Shown here: positions 49,971-58,429 of the stretch, one piece after another
How positions within the stretch are numbered: position 1 is the first letter of the stretch
Layout: each line of letters begins with the position of its first letter
Source of the DNA: Allobosea sp. OK403
GTDB taxonomy: Bacteria > Pseudomonadota > Alphaproteobacteria > Rhizobiales > Beijerinckiaceae
Direction: 5' to 3'
Assembly (NCBI RefSeq): GCF_900113835.1
Contig: NZ_FOQV01000002.1
Coordinates: forward strand, 248,001 to 312,000
DNA length: 64,000 nt
Made by a program: the position numbers and the translations under genes
The notes under the pieces: generated by a model
Told to the model about the DNA's origin: nothing
What the model saw: the letters and a program-made list of their open reading frames with translations, nothing else
The model's database searches: none

Positions 49971-50065
49971 CCGTCATGACCGGGCTTGTCCCAATCATCC
50001 CCGTCTTCGCTGATCGAGACCTGTGTCCAAGACGCGAATGCTCGCCACAAGGGCGAGCATGACGG
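49971..50065. repeat. REP-like palindromic repeat
   Basis: CCGTCATGACCGGGCTTGTC faces ACAAGGGCGAGCATGACGG across a centre containing cctgtgtccaagacgcgaatg. It fills the space before the ogt gene end. Confidence 0.7.
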
Positions 50066-50089
50066 CTGAGCCGCTCCGAAAGCCGCCCG

Positions 50090-50653
50090 CTACCGCCGTC
50101 GCGCTTCCAGCGGCAATGCCCCGAACAGGCTGGGCTCGGCGCTGGTGCGCGCCTTCTCGATCGTCAGCATGCGCAATTTGGTTTCGACGCCGCCATCGGC
50201 GGAGAAGCCACCGGTCTTGCCGCCGGCCGCCAGCACGCGATGGCAGGGCACGATGATCGGCCACGGATTTGAGCCCAGCGCCATGCCGACGGCGCGAGCT
50301 GCGCCCGGCTCGCCGATACGGGCGGCGACCTCGCCATAGGTCAATGTCTCGCCCGGCAGGATCGTCAGTGCAACGTCATAGACCTTGCGGTTGAAGGCCG
50401 GTGCGCTGTCGAGGTCGATCGGCAGATGCGCAAGATCGCGCGGCTCACCCTGGAGAAGCGCCCGGACCTCGTTCATGGCGCTCGCGATGAAGGCGACAGG
50501 CGCGGCCTCGCTCGCCTCCGGGAAGCGCCGCGTCAGACGCCGGCGCGCCGTCTCCTCGTCTCGCTCGGGCAATTGCGCGCCGATGATGCGCTCACCCTGC
50601 CAGGCCAGCGCGCAGGAGCCGATCGCCGTGTCGAAGAGAACGAAATGCTGCAT
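50090..50653 (-). CDS. ogt: Methylated-DNA-protein-cysteine S-methyltransferase
   Basis: A 187-residue DNA-repair protein that transfers alkyl groups from O6-methylguanine to its own cysteine. The active-site motif IIVPCHRVLAAGGKTGGFS (Cys near residue 135) and the helix GEPGAARAVGMALGSNPWPI are intact. The ATG at 50653 gives MQHFVLFDTAIGSCALAW. There is no Ada N-terminal domain. Monocistronic. Confidence 0.93.
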   Translation of the reverse strand: MQHFVLFDTAIGSCALAWQGERIIGAQLPERDEETARRRLTRRFPEASEAAPVAFIASAMNEVRALLQGEPRDLAHLPIDLDSAPAFNRKVYDVALTILPGETLTYGEVAARIGEPGAARAVGMALGSNPWPIIVPCHRVLAAGGKTGGFSADGGVETKLRMLTIEKARTSAEPSLFGALPLEARRR

Positions 50654-50735
50654 GCCTGCCTTATAGCCCAATGGCGGTAGCCGCAGAAGGCTCTCGCGAA
50701 TTCATCGGCACACGCCGGCTCTCATCAAAAAGCGC

Positions 50736-50786
50736 GAGCAGGATAAATGCGAAAAACCGGTTTCCACTTTCTCGCATCCCGCTCTT
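50736..50786 (+). repeat. Family B element, short copy B4
   Basis: GAGCAGGATAAATGCGAAAA then ACCGGTTTCCACTTTCTCGC and ATCCCGCTCTT: the second hairpin of B1/B2 alone. It lies between the ogt start and the msrP stop. Confidence 0.85.
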
Positions 50787-50878
50787 GCGTGGCTTTCGAG
50801 AACCAGAGCGGACATAAGTCCGTGAGCATCGGAAGCGCCGAAAGCCGCGCCAGACGGCCGCGACGCTAGAATTCGCGC

Positions 50879-51835
50879 TCAGACATAGAGCCGCTCGCCC
50901 TCCAGCCCTTTGTAGAGCCCTGCGACCTGCTCGGCATAGCCGTTGAACAGCAGCGTCGGGCGGCGCTCGCGCGTGCCCAGCACCTGCTCGCTCGCCTGGC
51001 TCCAGCGGGGGTGTGGAACCTCCGGGTTCACATTGGCCCAGAAGCCATACTCGGAAGCCTGCAGCCCCTCCCAGAAGGTCTTGGGACGCTCAGTGACGAA
51101 GGAGATCTTGCTGATCGACTTCACCGATTTGAAGCCGTATTTCCACGGTGTGATCAGGCGCAGCGGCGCGCCATGTTGGGGCGGGGTCGGCTTGCCGTAG
51201 ATCCCCGTCACCATCAAGGGCAGATCGCTGGTCGCCTCGGCGATGGTCAGCCCCTCCGTATAGGGCCAGGGATACCAGCGCTGCGACTGGCCGGGCGCGA
51301 CCTTCGGGTTCATGAAGGTCTCGAACTTCACATATTTCGCTGATGAGAGCGGCTTGGCGAATTCGACCAGCGATTTCACGGTGAAACCCGTCCAGGGCAC
51401 CGCCATCGACCAGGTCTCGACACAGCGGAAGCGATAGAGCCGCTCTTCCAGCGTCATCTTGCGGACCAGATCGTCAATGCCGATCTCCATCGGCTTCTCG
51501 ACCAGGCCGTCGATCGCGATCATCCAGGGCCGCGTCGCCAGCCGCTTGGAGGCGCTGGCGACATCCTTGGACGTGCCGAACTCGTAGAAATTATTGTAGT
51601 TCGCCGCCAGATCCTCCTCCGTCACCGGCCGGTCGAGCGTGTAGGCGGCGTTCTTCTTGGCGGGGTAGAGATCGAGCGTCGGGTCGGCGCCTTGCGCGGC
51701 GGCCAGCTTCGGCAGGGCCGCGCTCGCAATCAGCCCCGCGCCCGCACCGAGCAGGCCGCGGCGATTCATGAAGACGGCCTCGGGCGTGGCCTGGCTTTCG
51801 GGCATTTCCCAGCCAGCGCGGCGTTTGATCAACAT
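50879..51835 (-). CDS. msrP: Periplasmic methionine sulfoxide reductase catalytic subunit
   Basis: A 318-residue molybdopterin protein (formerly YedY) that repairs oxidised methionine in periplasmic proteins. The Tat signal is VFMNRRGLLGAGAGLIASAA, the Mo-ligand Cys is in YRFRCVETWSMAVPWTGF, and PWKYGFKSVKSISKISFV is typical. The start at 51835 matches the usual MLIKRR-type N-terminus. The partner membrane subunit MsrQ is not within the window beside it, although msrPQ is usually an operon. Confidence 0.95.
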   Translation of the reverse strand: MLIKRRAGWEMPESQATPEAVFMNRRGLLGAGAGLIASAALPKLAAAQGADPTLDLYPAKKNAAYTLDRPVTEEDLAANYNNFYEFGTSKDVASASKRLATRPWMIAIDGLVEKPMEIGIDDLVRKMTLEERLYRFRCVETWSMAVPWTGFTVKSLVEFAKPLSSAKYVKFETFMNPKVAPGQSQRWYPWPYTEGLTIAEATSDLPLMVTGIYGKPTPPQHGAPLRLITPWKYGFKSVKSISKISFVTERPKTFWEGLQASEYGFWANVNPEVPHPRWSQASEQVLGTRERRPTLLFNGYAEQVAGLYKGLEGERLYV

Positions 51836-51937
51836 CGGACGGACATGCTCCGTTTCAGATGCAATCAGTCTAGCGCACGCTCCGAGGTCACACGCAACTC
51901 ACGAGGGGGAGAGGTGGAAGGGGCAGTAGGCAATGGG

Positions 51938-51969
51938 CAGTAGGCAGTCGGACCGTTCCTACTGCCTAC
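51938..51969. terminator. Hairpin between leuB and msrP
   Basis: GTAGGCAGT and ACTGCCTAC form a 9-bp stem over a 13-nt loop just after the leuB stop. The left arm also belongs to a small direct repeat, GGGCAGTAGGCA, that occurs twice at 51920-51950. No T run, so termination is uncertain. Confidence 0.4.
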
Positions 51970-51978
51970 GCAACAGTC

Positions 51979-53088
51979 TCAGCCCCTTGTCTCCAGCGCC
52001 TTGACGATCGCAGCCCCCATCTCACTGGTCGAGACGGCGTTCGTGCCGGGCGCGGCGATGTCCTTGGTGCGCGTGCCGGAGTCGAGCACGTCGGCGATCG
52101 CGCCTTCGAGCCTGTCGGCGGCCTCGATCGCCCCGAAGGAATAGCGCAGCGCCATGGCAAAGGAGCCGATCATCGCGATCGGATTGGCCAGGCCCTTGCC
52201 GGCGATGTCCGGGGCCGAGCCATGGACGGGCTCGTAAAGCGCCTTGCGCTTGCCGGTGACGGGGTCTTCCGCGCCCAGCGAAGCCGAGGGCAGCATGCCG
52301 AGCGAGCCGGTCAGCATCGCCGCCACATCCGACAGGATATCGCCGAAGAGGTTGTCGGTGACGATGACGTCGTACTGCTTGGGCCAGCGCACGAGCTGCA
52401 TGGCGCAGTTGTCGGCGAGCACATGCTCGAGCTCGACATCGGCATAGTCCTTGGCGTGCAGCGCCGTGACCGTCTGCTTCCAGAGCACGCCGGTCTTCAT
52501 GACATTGTTCTTCTCGGCCGAGGAGACCTTGTTGCGGCGCGTGCGCGCCAGCTCGAAGGCGACGCGGCAGATCCGCTCGATCTCGGGGGTGGTGTAGACC
52601 TGCGTGTCGACACCGCGCCTGGAGCCGTCCTCCAGCGTGACGATCTCCTTGGGCTCACCGAAATAGACGCCGCCGGTGAGCTCGCGCACGATCAGGATGT
52701 CGAGGCCTTCGACAACCTCGGGCTTGAGCGAGGAGGCCGAGGCCAGCGCCGGATAGCAGATGGCGGGACGCAGATTGGCGAAGAGCCCCAAATCCTTGCG
52801 CAAGCGCAGCAGGCCGGCCTCGGGGCGGTGCTGATAGGGCACATCGGCCCATTTCGGCCCGCCGACCGCGCCGAACAGCACGGCGTCCGCGTCCTGGGCC
52901 AGCTTCATGTCGCCTTCGGAGATCGCCTGCTTATGCGCGTCATAGGCGCAGCCGCCGACGAGCCCCTTCTCGATCGCGAAGCCGGCAAGGCCTCGCTTCT
53001 CGAACCAGGAGACCACGGTCTCGACCTGGGCCATCACCTCGGGGCCGATGCCGTCGCCGGGCAGGAGCAGGAGCTTATGGGTCGCCAT
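51979..53088 (-). CDS. leuB: 3-isopropylmalate dehydrogenase
   Basis: A 369-residue NAD-dependent enzyme of leucine synthesis. The N-terminus [20 protein letters not shown], the substrate-binding [13 protein letters not shown], the Tyr in [13 protein letters not shown] and the signature [20 protein letters not shown] are all present. The C-terminal nucleotide site is [20 protein letters not shown]. It is a single gene here; other leu genes are not in the window. Confidence 0.98.
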   Translation of the reverse strand: MATHKLLLLPGDGIGPEVMAQVETVVSWFEKRGLAGFAIEKGLVGGCAYDAHKQAISEGDMKLAQDADAVLFGAVGGPKWADVPYQHRPEAGLLRLRKDLGLFANLRPAICYPALASASSLKPEVVEGLDILIVRELTGGVYFGEPKEIVTLEDGSRRGVDTQVYTTPEIERICRVAFELARTRRNKVSSAEKNNVMKTGVLWKQTVTALHAKDYADVELEHVLADNCAMQLVRWPKQYDVIVTDNLFGDILSDVAAMLTGSLGMLPSASLGAEDPVTGKRKALYEPVHGSAPDIAGKGLANPIAMIGSFAMALRYSFGAIEAADRLEGAIADVLDSGTRTKDIAAPGTNAVSTSEMGAAIVKALETRG

Positions 53089-53213
53089 GGGTCGCCTCGC
53101 GCGTGGTTCTTCGTCTCGCTCCGGCCCGAAGGCCCAGCGGGGCGTGATTACGAGCGGAAGCGTGCGGAGGCAAGCGCATCACGTTGCGGGCAGCCTCGCG
53201 GCGCACGCAGACC

Positions 53214-53302
53214 CGTCCTTGCGAAGAGCGCGGCGACGAAGCAACCCAGGGAGACCAGAGCGGGACCTCCTGGATTGCTTCGCTGCGCTTGCAAGGGCGA
53301 CG
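53214..53302. repeat. REP-like palindromic repeat
   Basis: CGTCCTTGCGAAGAGCGCGG...GAAGCAACCCAGG faces CCTGGATTGCTTCGCTGCGC...TTGCAAGGGCGACG. It lies between leuB and the peptide-binding protein gene. Confidence 0.75.
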
Positions 53303-53311
53303 AGAAGCCCC

Positions 53312-54901
53312 TCAGGCCTTCTTCTCGATGTTCCAGAAGAACTGTGCCGGCGAGAGCACCATGCCGGTCAGGCTCTTGCGGAAAGCCATCGGCTGCTGCA
53401 CCAGCCCGGCGGGAACATAGGGCACGAACTCGAAGGCGCGCCGCTCCAGCGAAGCCGCGATCTCCTTCTGCTTTCCGGCATCCGGCTCGGCGATCCACTG
53501 ATCGCGCAGGCCTTCCATCGTCGGGTCGTCCGGCCAGCCGAACCAGGCGGCGCCGCCATTGGCGCGCATCAGCGGGTGCAGCGCGGGGTTGAGCGTATCG
53601 GCGCAGGACCAGAGCGTGTGGAAAGCCGACCAGCCGCCCTGCTCGGGCGCGCCGCGATTGGCGCGCCGGCCGATGAAGCTCGCCCAATCGGTGGCAACGA
53701 GCTCCGCATTGATGCCGAGCTTCTTGAACAGATCCTCGGTCACCAGGCATTGCTGGTAGGCGATCGGCTGGTCGGCCGGTGCGAGCAGCACGACCTTCTC
53801 ACCCTTGTAGCCGGCCTCCTTGAGCATGGCCTTGGCCTTCTCGAGATTGGCCTGCATCGCTTCCGTGCCACCCGCCCCGGTCGACATCGGCGAACCCGGC
53901 GTGAGGAAGGTCTTGGCCTCCTGATAGTACGCCTTGTCGCCGACCACGGCTTCCATGTAGTCGGTCTGGTTGACCGCCATCATCACGGCGCGGCGGATGC
54001 CGGGGTTGTTGAAGGGCGGCTGCATCTGGTTGAATCGCATCAGCAGGAACAGGCCGAGCGGCACGTTCTCGATGGCGATGTCCTTGTTGGCCTTGAGCAC
54101 GGGCAGGAGATCGACCGGCGGCTGCTCGTACCAGTCGACTTCGCCCTGCATCAGCGCGCCGACCGCCGCGGAGGCTTCGGTCAGGGCCAGCCATTCGATG
54201 CGGTCGATCCTAGCGATCTTGCCGCCCGCCGCCCAGGACGGCGCTTCTTCGCGCGGCTTGTACTTGGCGAAGCGCTCATAGATCGCGTTCTGGCCGGGCA
54301 CCCATTGCTTGTCCATGAAGCGCCAGGGACCGGAGCCGACTGCCTCGGTGATGTTCTTCATGTGGTCGGTCGTCGCGACCCGCTCGGGCATGATGAACGG
54401 CACGTTCGACGACAGCTTGCCGAGCGCCGCCGGCAGCATCGGGAACGGCTTCTTCAGCCGGATCGCGAAGGTCCGCTGATCGAGCGCGTCGTAACCTTCA
54501 ACGAAAGTCGCGAAAGTCTGGCCGAAAGCGTCGCGCTTCGACCAGCGCGCGATCGAGGCGATGCAATCCTGTGCCCGGACCGGCTGATCGTCATGGAAGA
54601 GCAGCCCGTCGCGCAGCCGGAAGGTCCATTTCAACCCGTCCGGCGCGGTCTCCCAGGCTTCGACCATCTGCGGCTTGATGCCGAACTGGGCGTCCGTCGC
54701 GAAGAGGGTATCATATATCAGATAGCCATGATTGCGGATGACATAGCTCGTGGCCGTGATCGGATCGAGCGACGGCAGTGGCGTCGACGGGATAAAGCGC
54801 AGGATATTGGCGCGGCTTTGCGAAAAAGCCCGATTCGGCATGAAACCGGAAGCGGCGAGCGCAGCCGCTCCCTTCAAGGCATTGCGGCGATTGATCGGCA
54901 T
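53312..54901 (-). CDS. ABC transporter substrate-binding protein, dipeptide/oligopeptide (family 5) type
   Basis: A 529-residue periplasmic binding protein. The signal (PINRRNALKGAAALAASGFM) contains a twin arginine. Family 5 landmarks include VEAWETAPDGLKWTFRLRDG near the N-terminus, LLFHDDQPVRAQDCIASIAR and NLEKAKAMLKEAGYKGEKVV. No permease or ATPase genes are adjacent, so its transporter is elsewhere or the protein is an orphan. It may share an operon only with itself; the RidA-family gene upstream is 122 bp away on the same strand. Confidence 0.93.
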   Translation of the reverse strand: MPINRRNALKGAAALAASGFMPNRAFSQSRANILRFIPSTPLPSLDPITATSYVIRNHGYLIYDTLFATDAQFGIKPQMVEAWETAPDGLKWTFRLRDGLLFHDDQPVRAQDCIASIARWSKRDAFGQTFATFVEGYDALDQRTFAIRLKKPFPMLPAALGKLSSNVPFIMPERVATTDHMKNITEAVGSGPWRFMDKQWVPGQNAIYERFAKYKPREEAPSWAAGGKIARIDRIEWLALTEASAAVGALMQGEVDWYEQPPVDLLPVLKANKDIAIENVPLGLFLLMRFNQMQPPFNNPGIRRAVMMAVNQTDYMEAVVGDKAYYQEAKTFLTPGSPMSTGAGGTEAMQANLEKAKAMLKEAGYKGEKVVLLAPADQPIAYQQCLVTEDLFKKLGINAELVATDWASFIGRRANRGAPEQGGWSAFHTLWSCADTLNPALHPLMRANGGAAWFGWPDDPTMEGLRDQWIAEPDAGKQKEIAASLERRAFEFVPYVPAGLVQQPMAFRKSLTGMVLSPAQFFWNIEKKA

Positions 54902-55022
54902 GGCATCTCCTCCTGCTGTCCGGGTCAGCTCGATGATCTGCCCAACTCAAGCAAGAGATATACCAGACGTCAATCACTCATCGGCCATCGCCGCACGGGC
55001 TCTGCCGCAGCGGCAGGCGAGA

Positions 55023-55409
55023 TCACGGCACGAGCCGCGCGGTGACCTCGATCTCGACCTTCATCTCGGGCTTGAGCAGGCCGGCGACGACATAGATGCC
55101 GGCAGCCGGGCGGATCTGCCCGAAGACCTCGCCGCAGACGCCCAGCACCGGCTCGCAATAGCTCCGGTCAGTGACGAAATACTGCGCCCGCACCACCTGC
55201 GAAAGCGACGAGCCGGCCTCCGCCAGCACGGTCTGGATCGTGCGGAAAATATTGCGTGCCTGTTCGGCTGCATCCTCCGGCAGCGTCATGCTGGCGTAGT
55301 CATAGCCGGTCGTGCCGGAGACGAAGACGAGATCGCCGTCGATCACGGCGCGGGAATAGCCGAAGGCGGTCTCGAAGGGCGAACCGGTGGAGATGAGGCG
55401 GCGGGTCAT
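55023..55409 (-). CDS. RidA-family (YjgF/UK114) protein without the catalytic arginine
   Basis: A 128-residue trimeric Rid-fold protein (RLISTGSPFETAFGYSRAVI; VFVSGTTGYDYASMTLPEDA; MKVEIEVTARLVP). The arginine that defines imine deaminases (RPAR in RidA) is replaced in IRPAAGIYVVAGLLKPEMK, so it probably belongs to a non-deaminase Rid subfamily. The ATG at 55409 gives the natural N-terminus. It lies upstream of the peptide-binding-protein gene on the same strand. Confidence 0.88.
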   Translation of the reverse strand: MTRRLISTGSPFETAFGYSRAVIDGDLVFVSGTTGYDYASMTLPEDAAEQARNIFRTIQTVLAEAGSSLSQVVRAQYFVTDRSYCEPVLGVCGEVFGQIRPAAGIYVVAGLLKPEMKVEIEVTARLVP

Positions 55410-55508
55410 GCGATAGGCTCCGATGAGGTCACCCGCGCTGTCTGAAACCGGGCGGCGCGCCATGCCACCCGATTTCTGCGCGCGATGAAAAGCACTGGAG
55501 CCGGTCCC

Positions 55509-56687
55509 TCACACCCGCCCACTCTTCAGCGCCCGCAGCACCTTTTCGCCCGGCCGACCGGTCTGCGCCATGCCGATCTTGGCCTCGATCTGCTTGATCG
55601 CCGCCCGCGTCAGCGCGCCGACCGCGCCGTCCGGCTCGCCGACATCATAGCCGCGCGCGATCAGCAGGCGCTGGAGCTCGCGGCGCTGTTCGCGCGAGAG
55701 CGGCAGATCGTCGGTCGGCCACTGACCCTGCACGCCGGGCCGGCCGCGCAGGCGATCGGACAGAAGGGAGATCGCCAAAGCGTAGGAGTCCGCGCCATTG
55801 TAGCTGTAGGCCGCGTCATAGTTCTTGAAGACGAGGAAGGCCGGCCCCTCGCGCCCCGCCGGCATCAAAAGCCCGGCATTGCCGGAGCCGGTCAGCGCCG
55901 AGCCGTCGAATTTGACGATGCCGCGCGCCGCCCAGGACGAAACCGGCTGCTTGGGATTGCGCCCCGTCGAGCCGGAGTAACCTGATGGCACACGCACCTC
56001 ATAGCCCCAGGGCGCGCCGGTGACCCAGCCCGCCTTGGCCATGAAGTTTGCGGTCGAATGCAGCGCGTCGGGGATGGAATCGACGAGGTCGCGCCGGCCA
56101 TCGCCATCGCCATCGACAGCCAGGCGCAGATAGGTCGAGGGGATGAACTGCGTGTGGCCGAAGGCGCCGGCCCAGGAGCCCATCAATTGCTCCGGCCGCA
56201 GATCGCCGCGCTGGATGATCTGCAGCGTCGCGATCAGCTCGCCCTTGAAGAAGGCGTTGCGGCGCGGCGCGAGACAGGCTCCGGTCGAGAGCGCCTGGAC
56301 GAGCGGCATCTTGCCCCGCGCCTTGCCGAAATCGCTCTCGACGCCCCAAACCGCGACGATGGTGTGGCGGTCGACGCCGAAGCGGCTTTCGGCGGCGGCA
56401 AGCGTCGAAGCATGCTGGCGCAGCATGGCGCGGCCTTCCGCGACCTTCTCGTCATCGACCAGCGTGCCGAGATAGTCCCAGATCGGCGTCTTGAACTCCG
56501 GCTGATTGTTCATCGCCTCGATCACCTTCATGTCGGGCTGAACGCCCGCCATGGCGCGGTCGAAGGTGGCGCCTGAGACGCCCTTCGCGCCCGCCTCCGA
56601 ACGCAGGCCCGCCACGCAAGACTGGAAATCCGCCTGCGCTGCCGAGGCGACGAGGATCAGAGGCAGGGCCAAGGTCAATGCGCGCAT
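55509..56687 (-). CDS. Lytic murein transglycosylase, MltB family
   Basis: A 392-residue exported enzyme that cleaves peptidoglycan with anhydromuropeptide formation. The signal peptide is MRALTLALPLILVASAAQA. The SLT_2 domain has the catalytic Glu in VWGVESDFGKARGKMPLVQA and GAFGHTQFIPSTYLRLAVDG. A peptidoglycan-binding domain at the C-terminus reads RRELQRLLIARGYDVGEPDG, AVGALTRAAIKQIEAKIGM. There is no lipobox, so it is probably soluble in the periplasm. Start at 56687 or 56690 (two adjacent ATGs). Confidence 0.94.
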   Translation of the reverse strand: MRALTLALPLILVASAAQADFQSCVAGLRSEAGAKGVSGATFDRAMAGVQPDMKVIEAMNNQPEFKTPIWDYLGTLVDDEKVAEGRAMLRQHASTLAAAESRFGVDRHTIVAVWGVESDFGKARGKMPLVQALSTGACLAPRRNAFFKGELIATLQIIQRGDLRPEQLMGSWAGAFGHTQFIPSTYLRLAVDGDGDGRRDLVDSIPDALHSTANFMAKAGWVTGAPWGYEVRVPSGYSGSTGRNPKQPVSSWAARGIVKFDGSALTGSGNAGLLMPAGREGPAFLVFKNYDAAYSYNGADSYALAISLLSDRLRGRPGVQGQWPTDDLPLSREQRRELQRLLIARGYDVGEPDGAVGALTRAAIKQIEAKIGMAQTGRPGEKVLRALKSGRV

Positions 56688-56737
56688 CATCTCACCGAAA
56701 ACTGGGTCCACCGAATCACAAGCTTGGCGCGAATTTA

Positions 56738-56999
56738 GAGGTTGTTAGGGACTATGGGGACGATTTGATGAGGTCAAAACGGCGGAGATGGGAGGAGCAT
56801 TGCACCGGCGATACCATCGGTATCGGCAAGCGATGCGACGCTGCAGCTCCGTCGTTTTCACCTCACCCGCAGGGCGCGGCGCTTTTGCGCGACTGCGGTG
56901 TCGTTCTTCGTAGCAAACCGAAAGGTTTGCGTCCTCGAACTCCTGGCATTCGCGCAAAATCGCCAGCATCAAATCACCCCCATAGTCCCTAACAACCTC
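56738..56999. mobile_element. MITE-like element with 33-bp terminal inverted repeats and TA flanks
   Basis: The left end (56738-56770) starts GAGGTTGTTAGGGACTATGG and the right end (56967-56999) is its reverse complement with two mismatches in 33. A TA dinucleotide lies on each side (56736-56737 and 57000-57001), as expected for a TA target duplication. The 262-bp interior has no transposase-size frame. The left-end sequence recurs alone at 58052-58073 and, diverged, at 43853 and 11843-11859. Confidence 0.75.
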
Positions 57000-57140
57000 T
57001 AGGACCACCCGGTTAACGGGGGTTAACCCTGACGGAGGTCGGTCGTTCCGTCTTTATGCCCGCTTTATGCGCGCCGGCGTCTTCCACATCGCAAGCTTAC
57101 CGGCATCGGACCTACATCTCCTGCATCGATGGAGATCGAG

Positions 57141-57326
57141 ATGACCACGCATTCGCACTACCCCAACCCCAGTCAGCAGCGCCGCGCGAAAGCCGTCTAC
57201 GGCACGCTGCGCACCAAGCGACCGATGGTCGGCTTGTTTGCGGCAGAGCTCTGCATGCTGGGTTTGATCGCCCTTGCTGCCGCCGGCTTCATCGGCCTGC
57301 GCGCTTGGCTCACATTGGCGAGCTGA
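57141..57326 (+). CDS. Small membrane protein of unknown function
   Basis: A 61-residue protein with a basic N-terminal half (SQQRRAKAVYGTLRTKRPM) and one helix (GLFAAELCMLGLIALAAAGF). No family recognised. The ATG at 57141 has GGAG six bases upstream; an ATG 12 bp earlier is in frame but has no site. First of three closely spaced small genes. Confidence 0.65.
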   Translation: MTTHSHYPNPSQQRRAKAVYGTLRTKRPMVGLFAAELCMLGLIALAAAGFIGLRAWLTLAS

Positions 57327-57336
57327 GGGCATCACG

Positions 57337-57570
57337 ATGGGCCAAGCCAAGCCGTTCCATCCCGAACTCGACACCGCCAGCCATCTCTTTCTGGTCGGCC
57401 GCTCGACAGCCGGTTTCTGGGTCGCACGCGATCTCGAAGGCCGCTCGGAAGGGATTTTCCGCGACAAGAAGGACGCAGTCCGCTTCGCATTGTTCGAGGG
57501 CGGCCATCCCAACGCCGTGATGCTCTCGCCCAACGCGGTCGAGCCCAGCTTCGGCATGGGTGTCCGCTGA
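57337..57570 (+). CDS. Small soluble protein of unknown function
   Basis: A 77-residue protein with the segments FHPELDTASHLFLVGRSTAG and FWVARDLEGRSEGIFRDKKD, followed by AVRFALFEGGHPNAVMLS. Similar small proteins of unknown function are common in Hyphomicrobiales. It starts 10 bp after the small membrane-protein gene, with GAGGGC upstream, and overlaps the next gene by 4 bp, suggesting a three-gene unit. Confidence 0.75.
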   Translation: MGQAKPFHPELDTASHLFLVGRSTAGFWVARDLEGRSEGIFRDKKDAVRFALFEGGHPNAVMLSPNAVEPSFGMGVR

Positions 57571-57809
57571 GCGACGCCGAGCAGGCGGCCAGGCAGGCGC
57601 GCCGCCTGGACCGCGACCTCGCCGCCATCCTGCTCCGCGCAGCCGGCGAGATTATCGAGCAACTCGTCGGTGTCGGTATCACCGATCCCGCCGATATCGC
57701 GCGCCGGCTCAACCGGCGCGGCTTCCCCTGCCATGGCCGCGCCCGCTGGACCGCGGGCGCGGTGAAGTCCGTGCTACGGCGCAAGCTCGCCTGGGACGAA
57801 GCTGCGTGA
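57567..57809 (+). CDS. Recombinase-like helix-turn-helix small protein with apparent CTG start
   Basis: An 80-codon frame with no ATG, GTG or TTG start. The sequence SDAEQAARQARRLDRDLAAI, GITDPADIARRLNRRGFPCH and RARWTAGAVKSVLRRKLAWD resembles the C-terminal helix-turn-helix of serine recombinases (GITxPxDIAxxLNxRGxP). The natural start codon position holds CTG (57567) overlapping the upstream stop as CTGA. An A-to-C change from ATGA would leave the upstream codon (CGA to CGC) synonymous. I read it as a real gene with CTG start or a recently start-damaged one. Confidence 0.6.
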   Translation: MSDAEQAARQARRLDRDLAAILLRAAGEIIEQLVGVGITDPADIARRLNRRGFPCHGRARWTAGAVKSVLRRKLAWDEAA

Positions 57810-58051
57810 AGAATTGGCGGCATGAAGAAACAGCGTGCGCTGCCCGCGCCACTGTCCTAGACTCATCATCTGCTTCGACATGACGAAGCTTGGCGTTCCG
57901 CCAGGCTCGGCCGCGGCAGGCGAAAGCCGGCCAGCCATGACGTGGCGATCCCAGGATATAGCGATCCCCCCTCGCCGCCCGGCGCGCCAGCCGAGTCGTC
58001 TCGACTTGGGTGCGCCTTGGCGTGCGCATCCCAAGGTTCGCAGCGCGCGAA

Positions 58052-58073
58052 CCCCATAGTCCCTAACAACCTC
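58052..58073 (+). repeat. Solo end of the family C (MITE-like) element
   Basis: CCCCATAGTCCCTAACAACC followed by TC is identical over 22 bp to the right end of the element at 56738-56999. No matching opposite end is found within 250 bp upstream, so it is a solo or truncated copy. Confidence 0.75.
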
Positions 58074-58091
58074 GAGCCCAGGAGCCTGACG

Positions 58092-58223
58092 ATGTCCAAA
58101 GAACAGCGCGGCAATCGCGAAGCCAAGAAACCGAAGCAGGACAAACCGAAGGTCGCGGCCGCAGCGCCATCGACCTTCGCGGCCGTCGTCGCCAAAGCGG
58201 CAGGCGGACCGAAGAAGAAATGA
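58092..58223 (+). CDS. Short basic protein of unknown function
   Basis: A 43-residue, lysine-rich protein: MSKEQRGNREAKKPKQDKPK followed by an Ala/Val-rich tail ending GGPKKK. The ATG at 58092 has AGGAG at good spacing. Such tiny basic proteins are conserved in this order, function unknown. It overlaps the next gene by 4 bp. Confidence 0.65.
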   Translation: MSKEQRGNREAKKPKQDKPKVAAAAPSTFAAVVAKAAGGPKKK

Positions 58224-58414
58224 TCCGCTTCAAGACGATCGAGCCCGAGAAGGCCGAAAAGCCGGCGGACAAGCCTGTCGCACCGACGCCAGCGGTCACG
58301 GCACCGGAGCCGGCAACTGACGACGAAGAGCCGGCTGCCAAGCCCAAGGGCATGACCCGCAAGACGCCGCTACGGGCGAAGAGGCCGGAAGCGGCACCGC
58401 TTTTCGACAAGTAG
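58220..58414 (+). CDS. Short proline-rich protein of unknown function
   Basis: A 64-residue protein of low complexity, with KAEKPADKPVAPTPAVTAPE, ATDDEEPAAKPKG and RKTPLRAKRPEAAPLFDK. It is translationally coupled to the 43-residue gene by ATGA. No domain is recognised; likely disordered. Confidence 0.6.
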   Translation: MIRFKTIEPEKAEKPADKPVAPTPAVTAPEPATDDEEPAAKPKGMTRKTPLRAKRPEAAPLFDK

Positions 58415-58429
58415 CGGCGGCGGCAGGCC

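Noticed and set aside
51920-51969. A phage attachment site at the GCAGTAGGCA direct repeats
   Set aside because: The repeats are short and adjacent, form a simple hairpin and have no integrase or tRNA beside them.
57825-58051. A second full copy of the MITE-like element
   Set aside because: Only the right-hand end (58052-58073) is present; the left end is not found upstream.
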